Shown here: piece by piece, positions 27,312 through 36,691 of the stretch
How the letters are laid out: every line of letters starts with the position of its first letter
Position numbering within the stretch: the first letter of the stretch is position 1
Origin: Bacteroidales bacterium
GTDB taxonomy: Bacteria; Bacteroidota; Bacteroidia; Bacteroidales; Lentimicrobiaceae
Assembly: GCA_016705005.1 (NCBI GenBank)
Contig: JADIZB010000001.1
Coordinates: forward strand, 372,001-436,000
Length of the DNA: 64,000 nt
Direction: 5' to 3'
Notes under the pieces: model-generated
What the model saw: only the letters and a program-made list of their open reading frames with translations
The model's database searches: none
Told to the model about the DNA's origin: nothing
Translations under genes and position numbers: made by a program

Positions 27312-30300
27312 TCAGGCAGTTGCAATGCCATCCAGAACCATCTCTTCCAAAGGAACCATTGCCAAAATGGCTTTTGAAACGGAATCGATTTCCCGGAAAG
27401 TCAGACTCAGTTTTTCATTCACTTCTTTCATTCGGCAGTTTTTATGATATATCTGAATAAACTGCAGCACCACCGAAAAGATATTACTCTGATAAAACGG
27501 CGATTCTTTATTGGTAATAAATGTGGCTGTCAGCAGACCGTTGCGCAGGCTGATCTTTTCAAAACCCAGACTACGGGCCATACGACGGAGCCGGATTGTG
27601 TTCAGCAATTCCTGGGTTTGTTGCGGAACCGGCCCAAAACGGTCGATCAGCTTCTCCTGGAACTTCAGCAGATCTTCTTCCGCATTGATACTGTCGAGCT
27701 CTTTATACAGGCTAAGTCTTTCGGTGATGTTGGTCACATAACTGTCAGGGAGCATGATCTCAAGATCGGTTTCGATCAGGCATTCCCTTACAAATTCCTG
27801 ATGAACAGGTATTTTTTCATCGTATAATCCTTTAAAGTCCGACTCCTTCAGTTCCATGATGGCTTCATCAAGGATGCGCTGATACATTTCAAATCCTATT
27901 TCTGAGATAAAACCACTCTGCTCTGCCCCGAGGATATTTCCTGCACCACGGATATCCAAGTCGCGCATGGCAATGTTGAATCCACTTCCCAGTTCTGAAA
28001 ACTCCTCAATGGCTTTCAGGCGCTTCCGTGCCTCATCGGTCAGTACCGAAAGGGGCGGTGCAAGCAGGTAGCAGAAGGCCTTTTTGTTCGTACGTCCTAC
28101 CCTGCCCCGCAATTGGTGCAAGTCGCTCAGACCATAGTTCTGGGCTTCATTGATCAGGATTGTGTTGACATTTGAAATATCCAGTCCCGATTCAATGATG
28201 GTTGTTGCTACAAGCACATCGAAATGTCCATCAATGAACTCGACCATCACTTTCTCGAGTTTATGCCCATCCATCTGTCCGTGACCGATGGCGACACGTG
28301 CATCCGGAACCAGCCGTTGAATCATACCGGCTACTTCCATGATGTTGTTAATCCGGTTATGCACCATAAATACCTGTCCACCCCGGGATAATTCAAAGTG
28401 AATGGCATCACGGATCACCTCCTCATTAAAAGCATGCAGTTCGGTCTGGACCGGATACCTGTTGGGTGGCGGGGTATTGATCACGCTCAGATCGCGGGCA
28501 CCCATCAGCGAAAACTGAAGGGTGCGGGGAATAGGAGTTGCAGTCAGAGTCAGCGTATCCACATTAACTTTCAGCTTCCTGAGCTTCTCCTTGGTCGATA
28601 CCCCGAACTTCTGCTCCTCATCAATAATCATCAGCCCAAGATCCATGAATTTTACATCCTGGCTTACCAGCCGGTGGGTTCCAATCAGAATGTCAATTTT
28701 ACCATCAGCCAGATCCTTCAGGGTTTTATTCTGCTCCTTCGTGCTTTTAAACCGGTTGATATAATCGACCCTGCAGGGAAACTCCTTCAGACGGTCGCTG
28801 AAGGTATGATAATGCTGCAGGGCAAGAATGGTTGTAGGCACCAGCACCGCCACCTGCTTGCTGTCGGCTACGGCCTTAAAGGCTGCGCGTATGGCTATTT
28901 CGGTCTTTCCGAAACCCACATCACCACAAACCAGACGATCCATCGGATACGATTTCTCCAGATCACGCTTGACATCGGCGGTCGACTTTACCTGATCCGG
29001 GGTATCTTCATAAATAAATGAAGCCTCCAGTTCGTGCTGCATGTATGTATCCGGTGAAAAAGCAAAACCATCGGCTGCTTTACGCTCCGCATATAGCTTT
29101 ATCAGGTCGCGGGCTATGTCTTTTACCCTTTGCTTGGTCTTGCTTTTGAGTTTATTCCAGGCGTTGGATCCCAGCCTGTTCAGTCCGGGAATGGTCCCTT
29201 CCTTACCAACATATTTTGAAATCCGGTGCAGGGAATGGATACTGACGTAGAGTATATCCTGGTTCTGATAAATCAGCCGGATCGCCTCCTGATGACGTCC
29301 GTTGTTCTCAATTTTTTCCAAACCATCGAACCTGCCAACTCCATGGTCGATGTGCGTTACATAATCGCCCGGCTGCAGGTCATATATCTCCTTCATGGTA
29401 ATGGCCTGCTTTCCGGCAAACCCGTCCCTGATCCTGTATTTGTGGTAACGCTCAAAAATCTGGTGATCGGTATAACAGGCCAGTTTCCCTTCACGATCGA
29501 TAAACCCTTCGTGTAATGAAAGGTTTATCACGCTGTATTCCAAATCCTTATCTGATAATCCACGATTTCCCTTCAGATCGTTCAGAATCCCCTGAATGCG
29601 TTCTGTCTGTTTGGGATTGTCGGAAAGAATCAGGTTGCTGATGCCTGCCTTTGTGTTTTCGTCAAGGTCCTTCAGCAGCAGGTCGAAATTCTTGTTGAAC
29701 GAAGGCTGTGGCGCCAGGTTGAAATCAAACAGCTTACCCTCATTCATCAGGAAATGGCTGCCAAATTCCACCAGGCTGTGATTCAGCAGGTCGGACCGGA
29801 ACTGACCGGATGTGCTGAACAATGCTGACGGCTCAAGATGCCTGATGTCGGGTGACAGGGTTGCAAAAGCCTTTTCAGCTTTATCATACTCCTTGCTTAT
29901 GATATCGGTTGCGAGGGAGAAATCCCTGATCCATACAACAGAATTCCGGTTGATGTATGTGAGGAACGATTCACGCTTCTCGAGCAATGAGCGGTCCTGA
30001 ATGTTCGGTGTTATTGTTACATGGTCAAGCTTATCGATAGAAAGTTGATTCGAAGGATCGAAAGTGCGTATAGATTCAACATCATCGCCGAAAAACTCGA
30101 TTCGGTAAGGCCTGTCGTTGGTAAAGGAAAATACATCCACGATACCACCCCTGATTGAGAATTGCCCGGGCTCGACCACAAAATCAACCCGCTCGAAGTT
30201 GTATTCCATCAGCAGGTCAATCACAAAGTCTACCGAAAGGTTTTCGCCCAATCCAAGGCGGAGTGTATTTTTCTTCAGATATGCTTTGCTGACCACTTTC

Positions 30301-30713
30301 TCGGCCAGGGCTTCGGGATAGGTAACCACCAGGGTTCCGCCCTCACGGGTACCAATCCTCTTCATGACTTCTGTACGAGAAAGCACATTGGTATTATCTG
30401 TCTTCTCTATTTCGTAGGGCCGGCGATAAGTGGTGGGAAAGAAAAGGACTTTCTTTTTATGAAACGGCGTATCCTGTTCACCCAACAGATTCTCCAGATC
30501 GTTAAAGAAATAGGCCGCTTCTTCTTTCTCAGGAAGTACAAGCAGATGAAGCGGTCCTGCATTGGAGAAAACCGAAGCTGCTACCACCGCTGCTGAAGAA
30601 CCGGTAAGCCCCTTCAGGTGAATCCTGAATGGTTCCTTCGAATTACACAAAGCAGCGATAGCCGCAACAGTCTCATTGTTGCGGTAGTATTCAATCAATT
30701 GCGAAGCTTTCAC
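27312..30713 (-). CDS. mfd: Transcription-repair coupling factor Mfd
   Basis: 1133 residues, the usual length. Mfd removes stalled RNA polymerase from DNA lesions and recruits UvrA. The N-terminal UvrB-homology region (about 1-330) is followed by the RNA-polymerase-interacting CarD-like domain (about 440-520, GDYVTHIDHGVGRFDG), then the SF2 translocase: Walker A GDVGFGKTEIA, DEEQKFGV box, TATPIPRTLQ, and motif VI QLRGRVGR. The RecG-like TRG segment (EQSGFISEIGFEMYQ) and the C-terminal TRCF domain complete it. It is transcribed toward the OB-fold lipoprotein gene and has its own -7 element. Confidence 0.97.
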   Translation of the reverse strand: MKASQLIEYYRNNETVAAIAALCNSKEPFRIHLKGLTGSSAAVVAASVFSNAGPLHLLVLPEKEEAAYFFNDLENLLGEQDTPFHKKKVLFFPTTYRRPYEIEKTDNTNVLSRTEVMKRIGTREGGTLVVTYPEALAEKVVSKAYLKKNTLRLGLGENLSVDFVIDLLMEYNFERVDFVVEPGQFSIRGGIVDVFSFTNDRPYRIEFFGDDVESIRTFDPSNQLSIDKLDHVTITPNIQDRSLLEKRESFLTYINRNSVVWIRDFSLATDIISKEYDKAEKAFATLSPDIRHLEPSALFSTSGQFRSDLLNHSLVEFGSHFLMNEGKLFDFNLAPQPSFNKNFDLLLKDLDENTKAGISNLILSDNPKQTERIQGILNDLKGNRGLSDKDLEYSVINLSLHEGFIDREGKLACYTDHQIFERYHKYRIRDGFAGKQAITMKEIYDLQPGDYVTHIDHGVGRFDGLEKIENNGRHQEAIRLIYQNQDILYVSIHSLHRISKYVGKEGTIPGLNRLGSNAWNKLKSKTKQRVKDIARDLIKLYAERKAADGFAFSPDTYMQHELEASFIYEDTPDQVKSTADVKRDLEKSYPMDRLVCGDVGFGKTEIAIRAAFKAVADSKQVAVLVPTTILALQHYHTFSDRLKEFPCRVDYINRFKSTKEQNKTLKDLADGKIDILIGTHRLVSQDVKFMDLGLMIIDEEQKFGVSTKEKLRKLKVNVDTLTLTATPIPRTLQFSLMGARDLSVINTPPPNRYPVQTELHAFNEEVIRDAIHFELSRGGQVFMVHNRINNIMEVAGMIQRLVPDARVAIGHGQMDGHKLEKVMVEFIDGHFDVLVATTIIESGLDISNVNTILINEAQNYGLSDLHQLRGRVGRTNKKAFCYLLAPPLSVLTDEARKRLKAIEEFSELGSGFNIAMRDLDIRGAGNILGAEQSGFISEIGFEMYQRILDEAIMELKESDFKGLYDEKIPVHQEFVRECLIETDLEIMLPDSYVTNITERLSLYKELDSINAEEDLLKFQEKLIDRFGPVPQQTQELLNTIRLRRMARSLGFEKISLRNGLLTATFITNKESPFYQSNIFSVVLQFIQIYHKNCRMKEVNEKLSLTFREIDSVSKAILAMVPLEEMVLDGIATA

Positions 30714-30742
30714 GGCTTGCTTATTTAGTAAATTTCAGACAG

Positions 30743-30750
30743 CAAAGGTA
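30743..30750 (-). promoter_or_regulatory. -7 promoter element for mfd
   Basis: TACCTTTG on the - strand, 29 bases upstream of the mfd ATG. It is the same octamer found before the dihydroorotase, 2-hydroxyacid dehydrogenase and ABC-F genes. Confidence 0.55.
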
Positions 30751-30808
30751 AGCTTTATGGGGATAAATAGACATGTCGTGTCCCTACCCGATTTATTCGT
30801 GTCAGGCT

Positions 30809-31810
30809 TTATTCTGAATACACCCGCATCATCTCTTCGGCCTTTTCAACCATAGATTTTGAGCCGACAAAGAAAGGCGCCCGCTGGTGCAGTTCAGTCG
30901 GAATGATATCGAGTATCCGATCAAACCCAGTAGAGGCTTTTCCACCAGCCTGTTCGGCCAGGAAAGCAATCGGATTGCACTCATATAGCAGTCTGAGTTT
31001 CCCGTTCGGATTTTTCCGGGTTCCAGGGTAAATATAGATACCTCCGAGAATAAGATTCCGGTGAAAGTCAGCTACCAGTGAACCGATATACCTCGTAGTG
31101 TAAGGTCTGAGGGTAGTTGGATCATCCTGCTGGCAATATTTGATGTACTGTTTGATGCCTTCATGGAAATAGATGTAATTTGCTTCATTGATTGAATATA
31201 TATTTCCGCCATCGGGTATCTTCATATCAGGATGTGACAGAAAAAAAAGCCCGACCGATGGATCGAGGGTAAAGCCATTCACACCAAAACCCGTTGAATA
31301 AACCAGAATAGTGGATGTACCATAGATGACATACCCGGCAGCAACCTGTTTTATTCCTGGCTGAAGGAGGTCCTGAACTGTGCCCGGTCCTGATTCACTA
31401 ACCCGGCGGTAGATTGAAAAAATTGTTCCTATCGGGACATTTACCTCTATGTTCGATGATCCGTCAAGCGGATCCATGGCCACCACATATTTACCTTTCT
31501 GTGAAAAAGCATTATCATAGGTATAGAGTTCATCATTCTCTTCTGAAGCAACCGCGCAAACCATACCTCCATGGCGCATGGCAGCCAGAAAGCAATCGTT
31601 GGCAAAGACATCCAGCTTTTTCTGATCTTCTCCCTGTATGTTTTGCTGCCCGAAATAGCCATTGATATCAGCCAGACCGGCTTTGTTAATTTCACGGTTT
31701 ACCAGTTTGGCAGCAATGCCGATATCGTTCAATAACCGTGTAAATTCACCCGAAGCATAGGCAAAGTCAGCTTGCTTTTCATTGATAAATTCTACAAGGG
31801 TTTTCATCAT
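30809..31810 (-). CDS. fbp: Fructose-1,6-bisphosphatase class I
   Basis: 333 residues, standard for class I FBPase. It removes the 1-phosphate of fructose-1,6-bisphosphate in gluconeogenesis, using Mg2+. The metal-binding signature is DPLDGSSNIEVNVPIGTIFS, and the substrate-site block GTRKNPNGKLRLLYECNPIAF with downstream EQAGGKAS is intact. The frame opens with two ATGs (31810 or 31807). It lies 95 bases upstream of mfd on the same strand. A phosphofructokinase of the pyrophosphate type is also in this window, which bears on how carbon flux is controlled. Confidence 0.95.
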   Translation of the reverse strand: MMKTLVEFINEKQADFAYASGEFTRLLNDIGIAAKLVNREINKAGLADINGYFGQQNIQGEDQKKLDVFANDCFLAAMRHGGMVCAVASEENDELYTYDNAFSQKGKYVVAMDPLDGSSNIEVNVPIGTIFSIYRRVSESGPGTVQDLLQPGIKQVAAGYVIYGTSTILVYSTGFGVNGFTLDPSVGLFFLSHPDMKIPDGGNIYSINEANYIYFHEGIKQYIKYCQQDDPTTLRPYTTRYIGSLVADFHRNLILGGIYIYPGTRKNPNGKLRLLYECNPIAFLAEQAGGKASTGFDRILDIIPTELHQRAPFFVGSKSMVEKAEEMMRVYSE

Positions 31811-32077
31811 ATTGGAAGTGTTACAGGGTTATAGAATTACATGGTTTAGAATCAATAGATTAAACAGGAGTATTATGTGACTGTTTTTTTCTTGTTACCC
31901 GGATATTCTGAGCTGACAGACAATTGATAAATCCTTAAATCTGACCCGACAAATTAAAGCAATCTTCAATTAATTCTGTTTAATTATCTTCAATAATGCA
32001 ACATGAATCGTAAATCCGGTAAAGCTGCACCTTGATTTAGCAGGTAACCCTTTTACAGAATAAATAAAACTTAGGAA

Positions 32078-32262
32078 TTATGTCATCCCAGCTCTTTCTA
32101 TACCTTCAGCAATACTTTCCCTTACGGAACCAAAACCAATGACCTTGTTTTTAGCCCGGAATCCACAGATAATGAGGTTGGATCAGCAATCAGCCGGTTC
32201 TTTTCAGATAATTCCCATCCTTTCAGCCAGAATTCAGGTTCTTCAAAACATATGATCATCAT
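32078..32262 (-). pseudogene. Remnant or frameshifted small gene of unknown function
   Basis: Reading the - strand, an ATG at 32262 opens a frame giving MMIICFEEPEFWLKGWEL then SEKNRLIADP, after which the natural continuation is in the next frame: NLIICGFRAKNKVIGFGS then VRESIAEGIERAGMT and a TAA at 32078-32080. Joined across a single-base shift near 32165 it would be a plausible 60-residue protein with ordinary composition. In the uninterrupted frame it stops after 46 codons. I do not recognise the family. It may be a decayed gene, a sequencing slip, or chance. Confidence 0.3.
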
Positions 32263-32444
32263 AATACTAAACTGTATGTGGCAAACAACATGTAGGGTAA
32301 TCCGCCATGAAATTGATTCAGTTTTTGAGGGCAGAGAAAAAATTACACTTTAATCCAAACAGCGGGTTCCTAAATATCCCTGTATCACTGGCAACTGTAA
32401 CAGATTTGTAATCCACAGACTTCTTATTCCTAAATACCGGGAAA

Positions 32445-32473
32445 TTGTTATCCTAACAAATATATTAAATTTG
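32445..32473 (+). promoter_or_regulatory. Bacteroidota-type promoter (-33 TTG, -7 TAAATTTG) for lysC
   Basis: TTG at 32445-32447 and TAAATTTG at 32466-32473 are separated by 18 bases, close to the spacing of Bacteroidota sigma-ABfr promoters. Transcription would start near 32480, about 14 bases before the aspartate kinase ATG. Confidence 0.6.
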
Positions 32474-32493
32474 TAGTACTAAATTCCGGTGGT

Positions 32494-33756
32494 ATGAAAG
32501 TTTTCAAATTTGGAGGGGCATCAGTCAGGGATGCATCAGCTGTTAAGAATGTCAGGGACATTTTGTTCCGATTCTCCGGTGAATCTCTCTGTATTATCGT
32601 TTCAGCCATGGGGAAAACCACCAATGCGCTCGAAAAAGTTGCCGAAGCCTGGATAAAGCAGGATGTCGGGGCATTCAATCTGCTTTCTGAAGTTGAAAAC
32701 TATCATCAGGAGATTGCAAATGAACTGATGAACAGTAAACTGAGTCCGGTAAAGATAATTATTGACGATATCCGGCTGATGCTTCAATCTGCCCCACCCG
32801 ACCTTCCTGATGCAGCATACGACAGGATCGTTTCGCAGGGTGAACTCTTATCTTCCGCTATTGTCAGCGCTTACCTTAATCAGGAAGATATTCACAACCG
32901 GCTTCTTGATGCAAGGCTTTGCGTTATTACCAACGAATGCTTCAGAAATGGACGTGTATTGTGGAATGAAACCGGTAACCGGATCCAACAGGCTTTTGCT
33001 GATGAAACAGACAATGAGCTTCCTGAAATCACCATTACTCAAGGCTTTATCGGAAGCACGACATCCGGGTATCCGGTTACTTTGGGTCGCGAAGGGTCAG
33101 ATTTCAGTGCAGCCATTTTTGCCTGGGCGCTCGACGCCAGTGAAATGGTTATCTGGAAAGATGTTCCCGGAGTTCTTAATGCGGACCCCCGTTATTTTAA
33201 GGATACTGTGAAACTTGACAGGATCAGCTACCGTGATGCCATCGAGCTGGCTTATTTCGGTGCTTCGGTTATTCACCCCAAGACCATTCAACCGCTCCAG
33301 AACAAGAACATTCCATTGTTTGTAAAATCCTTTGCCCAACCGGATGAACCCGGTACGCTGATCAGTAACTTCACCGATGAACACAAACAGATTCCCTGTT
33401 ACATATTCAAACCCGGTCAGGTTTTGATGAGTATCTCCCCAAAGGATTTCTCATTTGTTGCAGAGGACGGATTGCACAATATATTCGGTTTGCTATCGCA
33501 TATGGGCATCAGGACCAATCTGATGCAGAATTCTGCCATCAGCTTCTCTATTTGTATTGATGAAAATCCCGAAAAGCTTCACCGTCTCATCACAGCGCTC
33601 AGTGGAGACTTCAGGGTAAAATACAACCAGGGACTTGAATTGATCACCATTCGTCATTACAACCAGAAAACCATTGATAAAGTGGTGAACAAACGGAAAA
33701 TCCTGCTTGAGCAGAAAAGCCGGCTCACTGTTCAACTGGTGGTTGAAGGGTATTGA
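32494..33756 (+). CDS. lysC: Monofunctional aspartate kinase
   Basis: 420 residues. It phosphorylates aspartate in the first step of lysine, threonine and methionine synthesis. The amino-acid kinase domain starts with KFGGASVRDASAV (KFGGTSV in most bacteria) and contains IIVSAMGKTTNALE, ITQGFIGST and the nucleotide-site block GREGSDFSA (GRGGSDTTA in most), ending with DPRYFKDT and FGASVIHPKTIQP. The C-terminal about 120 residues carry divergent ACT domains, the usual allosteric sensors. These sequence variants are typical of the Bacteroidota form. It has a clear promoter and a hairpin downstream, so is monocistronic. Confidence 0.93.
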   Translation: MKVFKFGGASVRDASAVKNVRDILFRFSGESLCIIVSAMGKTTNALEKVAEAWIKQDVGAFNLLSEVENYHQEIANELMNSKLSPVKIIIDDIRLMLQSAPPDLPDAAYDRIVSQGELLSSAIVSAYLNQEDIHNRLLDARLCVITNECFRNGRVLWNETGNRIQQAFADETDNELPEITITQGFIGSTTSGYPVTLGREGSDFSAAIFAWALDASEMVIWKDVPGVLNADPRYFKDTVKLDRISYRDAIELAYFGASVIHPKTIQPLQNKNIPLFVKSFAQPDEPGTLISNFTDEHKQIPCYIFKPGQVLMSISPKDFSFVAEDGLHNIFGLLSHMGIRTNLMQNSAISFSICIDENPEKLHRLITALSGDFRVKYNQGLELITIRHYNQKTIDKVVNKRKILLEQKSRLTVQLVVEGY

Positions 33757-33790
33757 AACACAAGATCATAACTACTTGAAACGAACTCGT

Positions 33791-33824
33791 CCATTCCCCG
33801 CTCTGACAACATCCCGGGGAATGG
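33791..33824 (+). terminator. Hairpin after lysC, probable terminator
   Basis: Perfect 10-bp stem CCATTCCCCG / CGGGGAATGG (33791-33800, 33815-33824) with a 14-base loop, 35 bases after the lysC stop. The downstream tract is only loosely T-rich (TTCATTTATTTTTC), so termination strength is uncertain. Confidence 0.5.
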
Positions 33825-33912
33825 AAACAGGTTCATTTATTTTTCAAAGTCCGTTACTTAATCATTGCCTGCTTGCAGGTAAGCGTTAAGCACTTTATCG
33901 GACTGAAATACC

Positions 33913-33920
33913 TATTTTTG
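33913..33920 (+). promoter_or_regulatory. -7 promoter element for the POT transporter gene
   Basis: TATTTTTG, a match to TAnnTTTG, 22 bases before the ATG at 33943. I see no clear -33 element. Confidence 0.4.
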
Positions 33921-33942
33921 CCCCACACTTCATCCGATCACA

Positions 33943-35238
33943 ATGAGAAAAGCTGCTGAAACAAAATCTGGCTACAAGTCATTTCCACGCAATTTCTGGA
34001 CTGTCATTGTCATGGAATTCTTCGAACGAGGTTCCTACTATGGGGTGATGTCGGTGCTTTCCATTTATCTGATTATGTCGCCGGGTGAAGGCGGGCTGGG
34101 CTTCTCGAAAGAGGGTGTTGGAGCGATCAAGAGTACCATAACACCATTGCTTTATCTTTTGCCCATTCTTGCAGGCGCACTGGCTGACCGTTTCGGCTAC
34201 CGGCGAACACTGATGATGGCATTCACGGTAATGAGCACAGGCTACTTCCTCACCAGCCTTTCGTCGTCCTACAGCCTGGTATTTCTCAGCCTGATCCTGA
34301 TGGCTGTCGGTGCAGGATTTTTCAAACCCGTTATTTCCGGAACCATAGCCCGGGTAACCGATGAAAACAATTCCACCCTGGGTTTTGGTATCTTTTATTG
34401 GTCGATCAACCTGGGTGCTTTCATCTTCCCGCTGATTCTGGTACCATTCCTGAAAGGCATCGGATGGAATTACATTTTTATAATGGCCGCTGTGGGAACC
34501 GGCTCAATGCTGCTGCTGAACCTGTTTGTATATAAAGAGCCACCCCGCCCGGCCAGCACCAAGCCACTTTCTGAAGTACTTAAAGGAATTCTGATGGTGC
34601 TTAAGGACTATCGCTTTGTGCTGATGATCGTGATCTACAGTGGCTTCTGGATTTTGTATTTCCAGATGTTCGATACGGTACTCTGGTATCTGAAGGAATA
34701 TATGGACATGACTCCGGTGAACAACTTTGTCAACCGGTTCCTCAGCCTTTTTGTGGAGAACCCCTCCTGGAAATTCGATACTGAACATGTAACTGTCATC
34801 AATGCCGGAGCCATCATTGCCCTCCAACTGGTGGTTTCATCCATTGTTAAGAAAACTCCTGCCCTGCCAACCATGATCGTGGGTATTGCCATGGGAACCC
34901 TGGGGATGGGCATCCTCGCCATCTCCACCTATGCCTGGGTTTTTATTGCCGGTCTGATTGTGTTCTCCATCGGAGAAATGACTGCACATCCCAAGTTTAT
35001 CTCCTACATCGGCCTGATTGCCCCACCTGATAAAAAAGCGCTTTACCTTGGCTATTCTTTCCTTTACGGTGTGATCGGAAGTGGCATCGGCGGCATACTG
35101 GGTGCAACCTTATACGTAAAGTTTGTTGATGAGATGGGCCGACCGGGACTGCTTTGGTTTATTTTCAGCATGATTGGGGTAGCGACGATCATCGGATTAT
35201 TGCTTTTTAACCGTTACCTGAAACCTAAAGCAGCCTGA
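33943..35238 (+). CDS. POT/PTR2-family proton-coupled peptide transporter (MFS)
   Basis: 431 residues of strongly hydrophobic, multi-pass inner-membrane protein (about 12 segments). The family signature is visible in VMEFFERGSYYGVMSVLSIY (the ExxERxxYYG motif, coupling protons to substrate) and in the MFS loop LADRFGYRRTLM between helices 2 and 3. A second signature, GAGFFKPVISGTIARVTD, matches the FIxxGxGxxKxxxx region of PTR transporters. Substrates are usually di- and tripeptides, which would fit the peptidase-rich gene content. The phosphofructokinase gene begins 104 bases downstream with its own promoter. Confidence 0.88.
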   Translation: MRKAAETKSGYKSFPRNFWTVIVMEFFERGSYYGVMSVLSIYLIMSPGEGGLGFSKEGVGAIKSTITPLLYLLPILAGALADRFGYRRTLMMAFTVMSTGYFLTSLSSSYSLVFLSLILMAVGAGFFKPVISGTIARVTDENNSTLGFGIFYWSINLGAFIFPLILVPFLKGIGWNYIFIMAAVGTGSMLLLNLFVYKEPPRPASTKPLSEVLKGILMVLKDYRFVLMIVIYSGFWILYFQMFDTVLWYLKEYMDMTPVNNFVNRFLSLFVENPSWKFDTEHVTVINAGAIIALQLVVSSIVKKTPALPTMIVGIAMGTLGMGILAISTYAWVFIAGLIVFSIGEMTAHPKFISYIGLIAPPDKKALYLGYSFLYGVIGSGIGGILGATLYVKFVDEMGRPGLLWFIFSMIGVATIIGLLLFNRYLKPKAA

Positions 35239-35278
35239 TGGCAGGCTACGAATTCTTTTTAAAAACAGGAAATCTTGT

Positions 35279-35286
35279 TAAATTTG
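35279..35286 (+). promoter_or_regulatory. -7 promoter element for the phosphofructokinase gene
   Basis: TAAATTTG, identical to the lysC element, 56 bases before the ATG at 35343. Because it lies downstream of the in-frame ATG at 35238, it rules that longer start out. Confidence 0.55.
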
Positions 35287-35342
35287 CGCTTCGCCCGAAA
35301 ACCGGGCATCATAATAAAGTCAACATTAAATCCCATAATACA

Positions 35343-36560
35343 ATGAAAGGTTCTATTGCGATTCTGGCAGGTGGTGGACCTGCACCCGGCATCAATTCAG
35401 TGATTGCTTCTGTTGCCAAGGTTTTTATTAAAGATGGTTACAGAGTTATCGGATTGCATGAAGGGTACAAAACACTCTTCACCGACAAGCCCAATATGAT
35501 GGAGATCGATTTTGCCATGGCCGATCGCATTCACAACCAGGGCGGTTCCTTCCTGATCATGAGCCGTCACAAACCTAAAGATACCGATTTCAACACGGGA
35601 TTTTTTGTAAATAACAATATAAAGCTTCTGGTTACCATTGGTGGGGACGATACCGCCTCAACAGCCAACCGAATTTCCAAATTCCTGGCGGCCAACAATG
35701 TTAAGATCCAGAACATCCACGTTCCCAAAACCATCGACAACGACCTGCCACTGCCCGATGGCATCCCTACTTTCGGTTACCAGAGCGCCAAACAGGAAGG
35801 TGTCCGCCTGGCTACCACGGTATATGAAGATGCCCGCACCAGCGGAAACTGGTTTGTGGTCTCGGCCATGGGACGCGAAGCCGGTCACCTGGCTTTCGGT
35901 ATCGGCGCTGCCTGCCATTATCCGATGATTATCATCCCTGAGATGTTCAACAAAGCCGAAGTTACTTTCGACCGTATCCTCAGGCTGGTAATCTCATCAA
36001 TGATCAAACGCAGGATCCTCGGCATCAGTTATGGTGTCGCCATCATCAGCGAGGGGGTTTTCCACTTTATGACTGATCAGGAGATCACCTCCTCAGGCAT
36101 TCAGTTCTCATTTGACGACCATGGCCACCCGGAACTTGGAAATGTTAGCAAAGCCCATATTTTCAACACTTTACTTCAGAATAAAAACAAAGAAATCGGA
36201 CTCAGCGTGAAGAGCCGCCCGGTGGAACTTGGTTACGAACTGCGTTGTGTTCAGCCGATCGCCTTCGATATGCTATACTGCGCCCTGATGGGCATCGGAG
36301 TAAAGCACCTGTTCGACCAGGGCCTGACCAGTTGTATGGTGGTGAGCGGACCCAACGGTGACATCAGCCCGCTTTACCTGAAAGATGTGGAAGATGAAAA
36401 CGGCAAGGTTAAGCCAAGGCTGGTGAATATGGACGGACAAAAATCAAAAATGGTTTTCGAAGACAGCCTTCAGTATATTGAACCTGCCGATTATGAAGCT
36501 GCGCGGAAGTATGTACCCGATCCGGAGAATTACGACTTCAGGAAGATTTTAAACTGGTAG
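35343..36560 (+). CDS. pfp: 6-phosphofructokinase of the pyrophosphate-dependent type
   Basis: 405 residues from ATG 35343 (MKGSIAILAGGGPAPGINS); the promoter inside the upstream extension supports this start. It phosphorylates fructose-6-phosphate. Two residues separate ATP- from PPi-dependent enzymes: the residue after GGD (Gly104 in E. coli PfkA) and the residue before TIDND (Gly124). Here they are Asp103 (GGDDTAS) and Lys129 (VPKTIDNDLP), the PPi-type combination. Asp132 is the catalytic base, and AMGREAGHLAFG is the substrate-binding block. PPi enzymes work reversibly and are usually not allosteric. Phosphoryl donor is inferred from these residues. Confidence 0.9.
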   Translation: MKGSIAILAGGGPAPGINSVIASVAKVFIKDGYRVIGLHEGYKTLFTDKPNMMEIDFAMADRIHNQGGSFLIMSRHKPKDTDFNTGFFVNNNIKLLVTIGGDDTASTANRISKFLAANNVKIQNIHVPKTIDNDLPLPDGIPTFGYQSAKQEGVRLATTVYEDARTSGNWFVVSAMGREAGHLAFGIGAACHYPMIIIPEMFNKAEVTFDRILRLVISSMIKRRILGISYGVAIISEGVFHFMTDQEITSSGIQFSFDDHGHPELGNVSKAHIFNTLLQNKNKEIGLSVKSRPVELGYELRCVQPIAFDMLYCALMGIGVKHLFDQGLTSCMVVSGPNGDISPLYLKDVEDENGKVKPRLVNMDGQKSKMVFEDSLQYIEPADYEAARKYVPDPENYDFRKILNW

Positions 36561-36569
36561 CCTGTATTT

Positions 36570-36666
36570 AGACTTAGAGACGTAGAGACTTAGAGACTCA
36601 GAGATTGAGTGATTGAGGGGTTTATAGTCATAGACTCTGAGAATGAGTGGATTGAGTGGATGGGGG
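36570..36666. repeat. GA-rich degenerate repeat, left flank of the four-helix-bundle gene
   Basis: Tandem degenerate units of the form gaCTTAGAGAC, beginning at 36571 (gacttagagacgtagagac) and decaying to gagtgattgagggg and gagtggattgagtgg. The 11-mer GACGTAGAGAC at 36579-36589 recurs inverted at 37131-37141 on the other side of the gene. Purine-rich on this strand throughout, unlike the surrounding coding DNA. Confidence 0.7.
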
Positions 36667-36688
36667 TTAATATTTATAAATATATTAA
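36667..36688. promoter_or_regulatory. A/T-only inverted repeat directly before the four-helix-bundle gene
   Basis: Arms TTAATAT (36667-36673) and ATATTAA (36682-36688) flank eight A/T bases and end three bases before the ATG at 36692. It could be an operator or a promoter-overlapping site; with so AT-rich a sequence chance is possible. Confidence 0.3.
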
Positions 36689-36691
36689 TCT

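Larger units (their letters stand above)
31811..32493. other. 683-base intergenic stretch between fbp and lysC
   Basis: Divergent intergenic region. It holds the lysC promoter at its right end and a short broken reading frame on the - strand (32078-32262, listed separately). The remainder (31811-32077 and 32263-32440) is AT-rich; I see no RNA gene, repeat or further open frame of note there. Confidence 0.6.

Noticed and set aside
35238..35342. Longer start for the phosphofructokinase gene overlapping the transporter stop codon
   Set aside because: The extension has no similarity to the family's conserved N-terminus MKGSIAILAGGG and contains a TAnnTTTG promoter element, so the ATG at 35343 is used.
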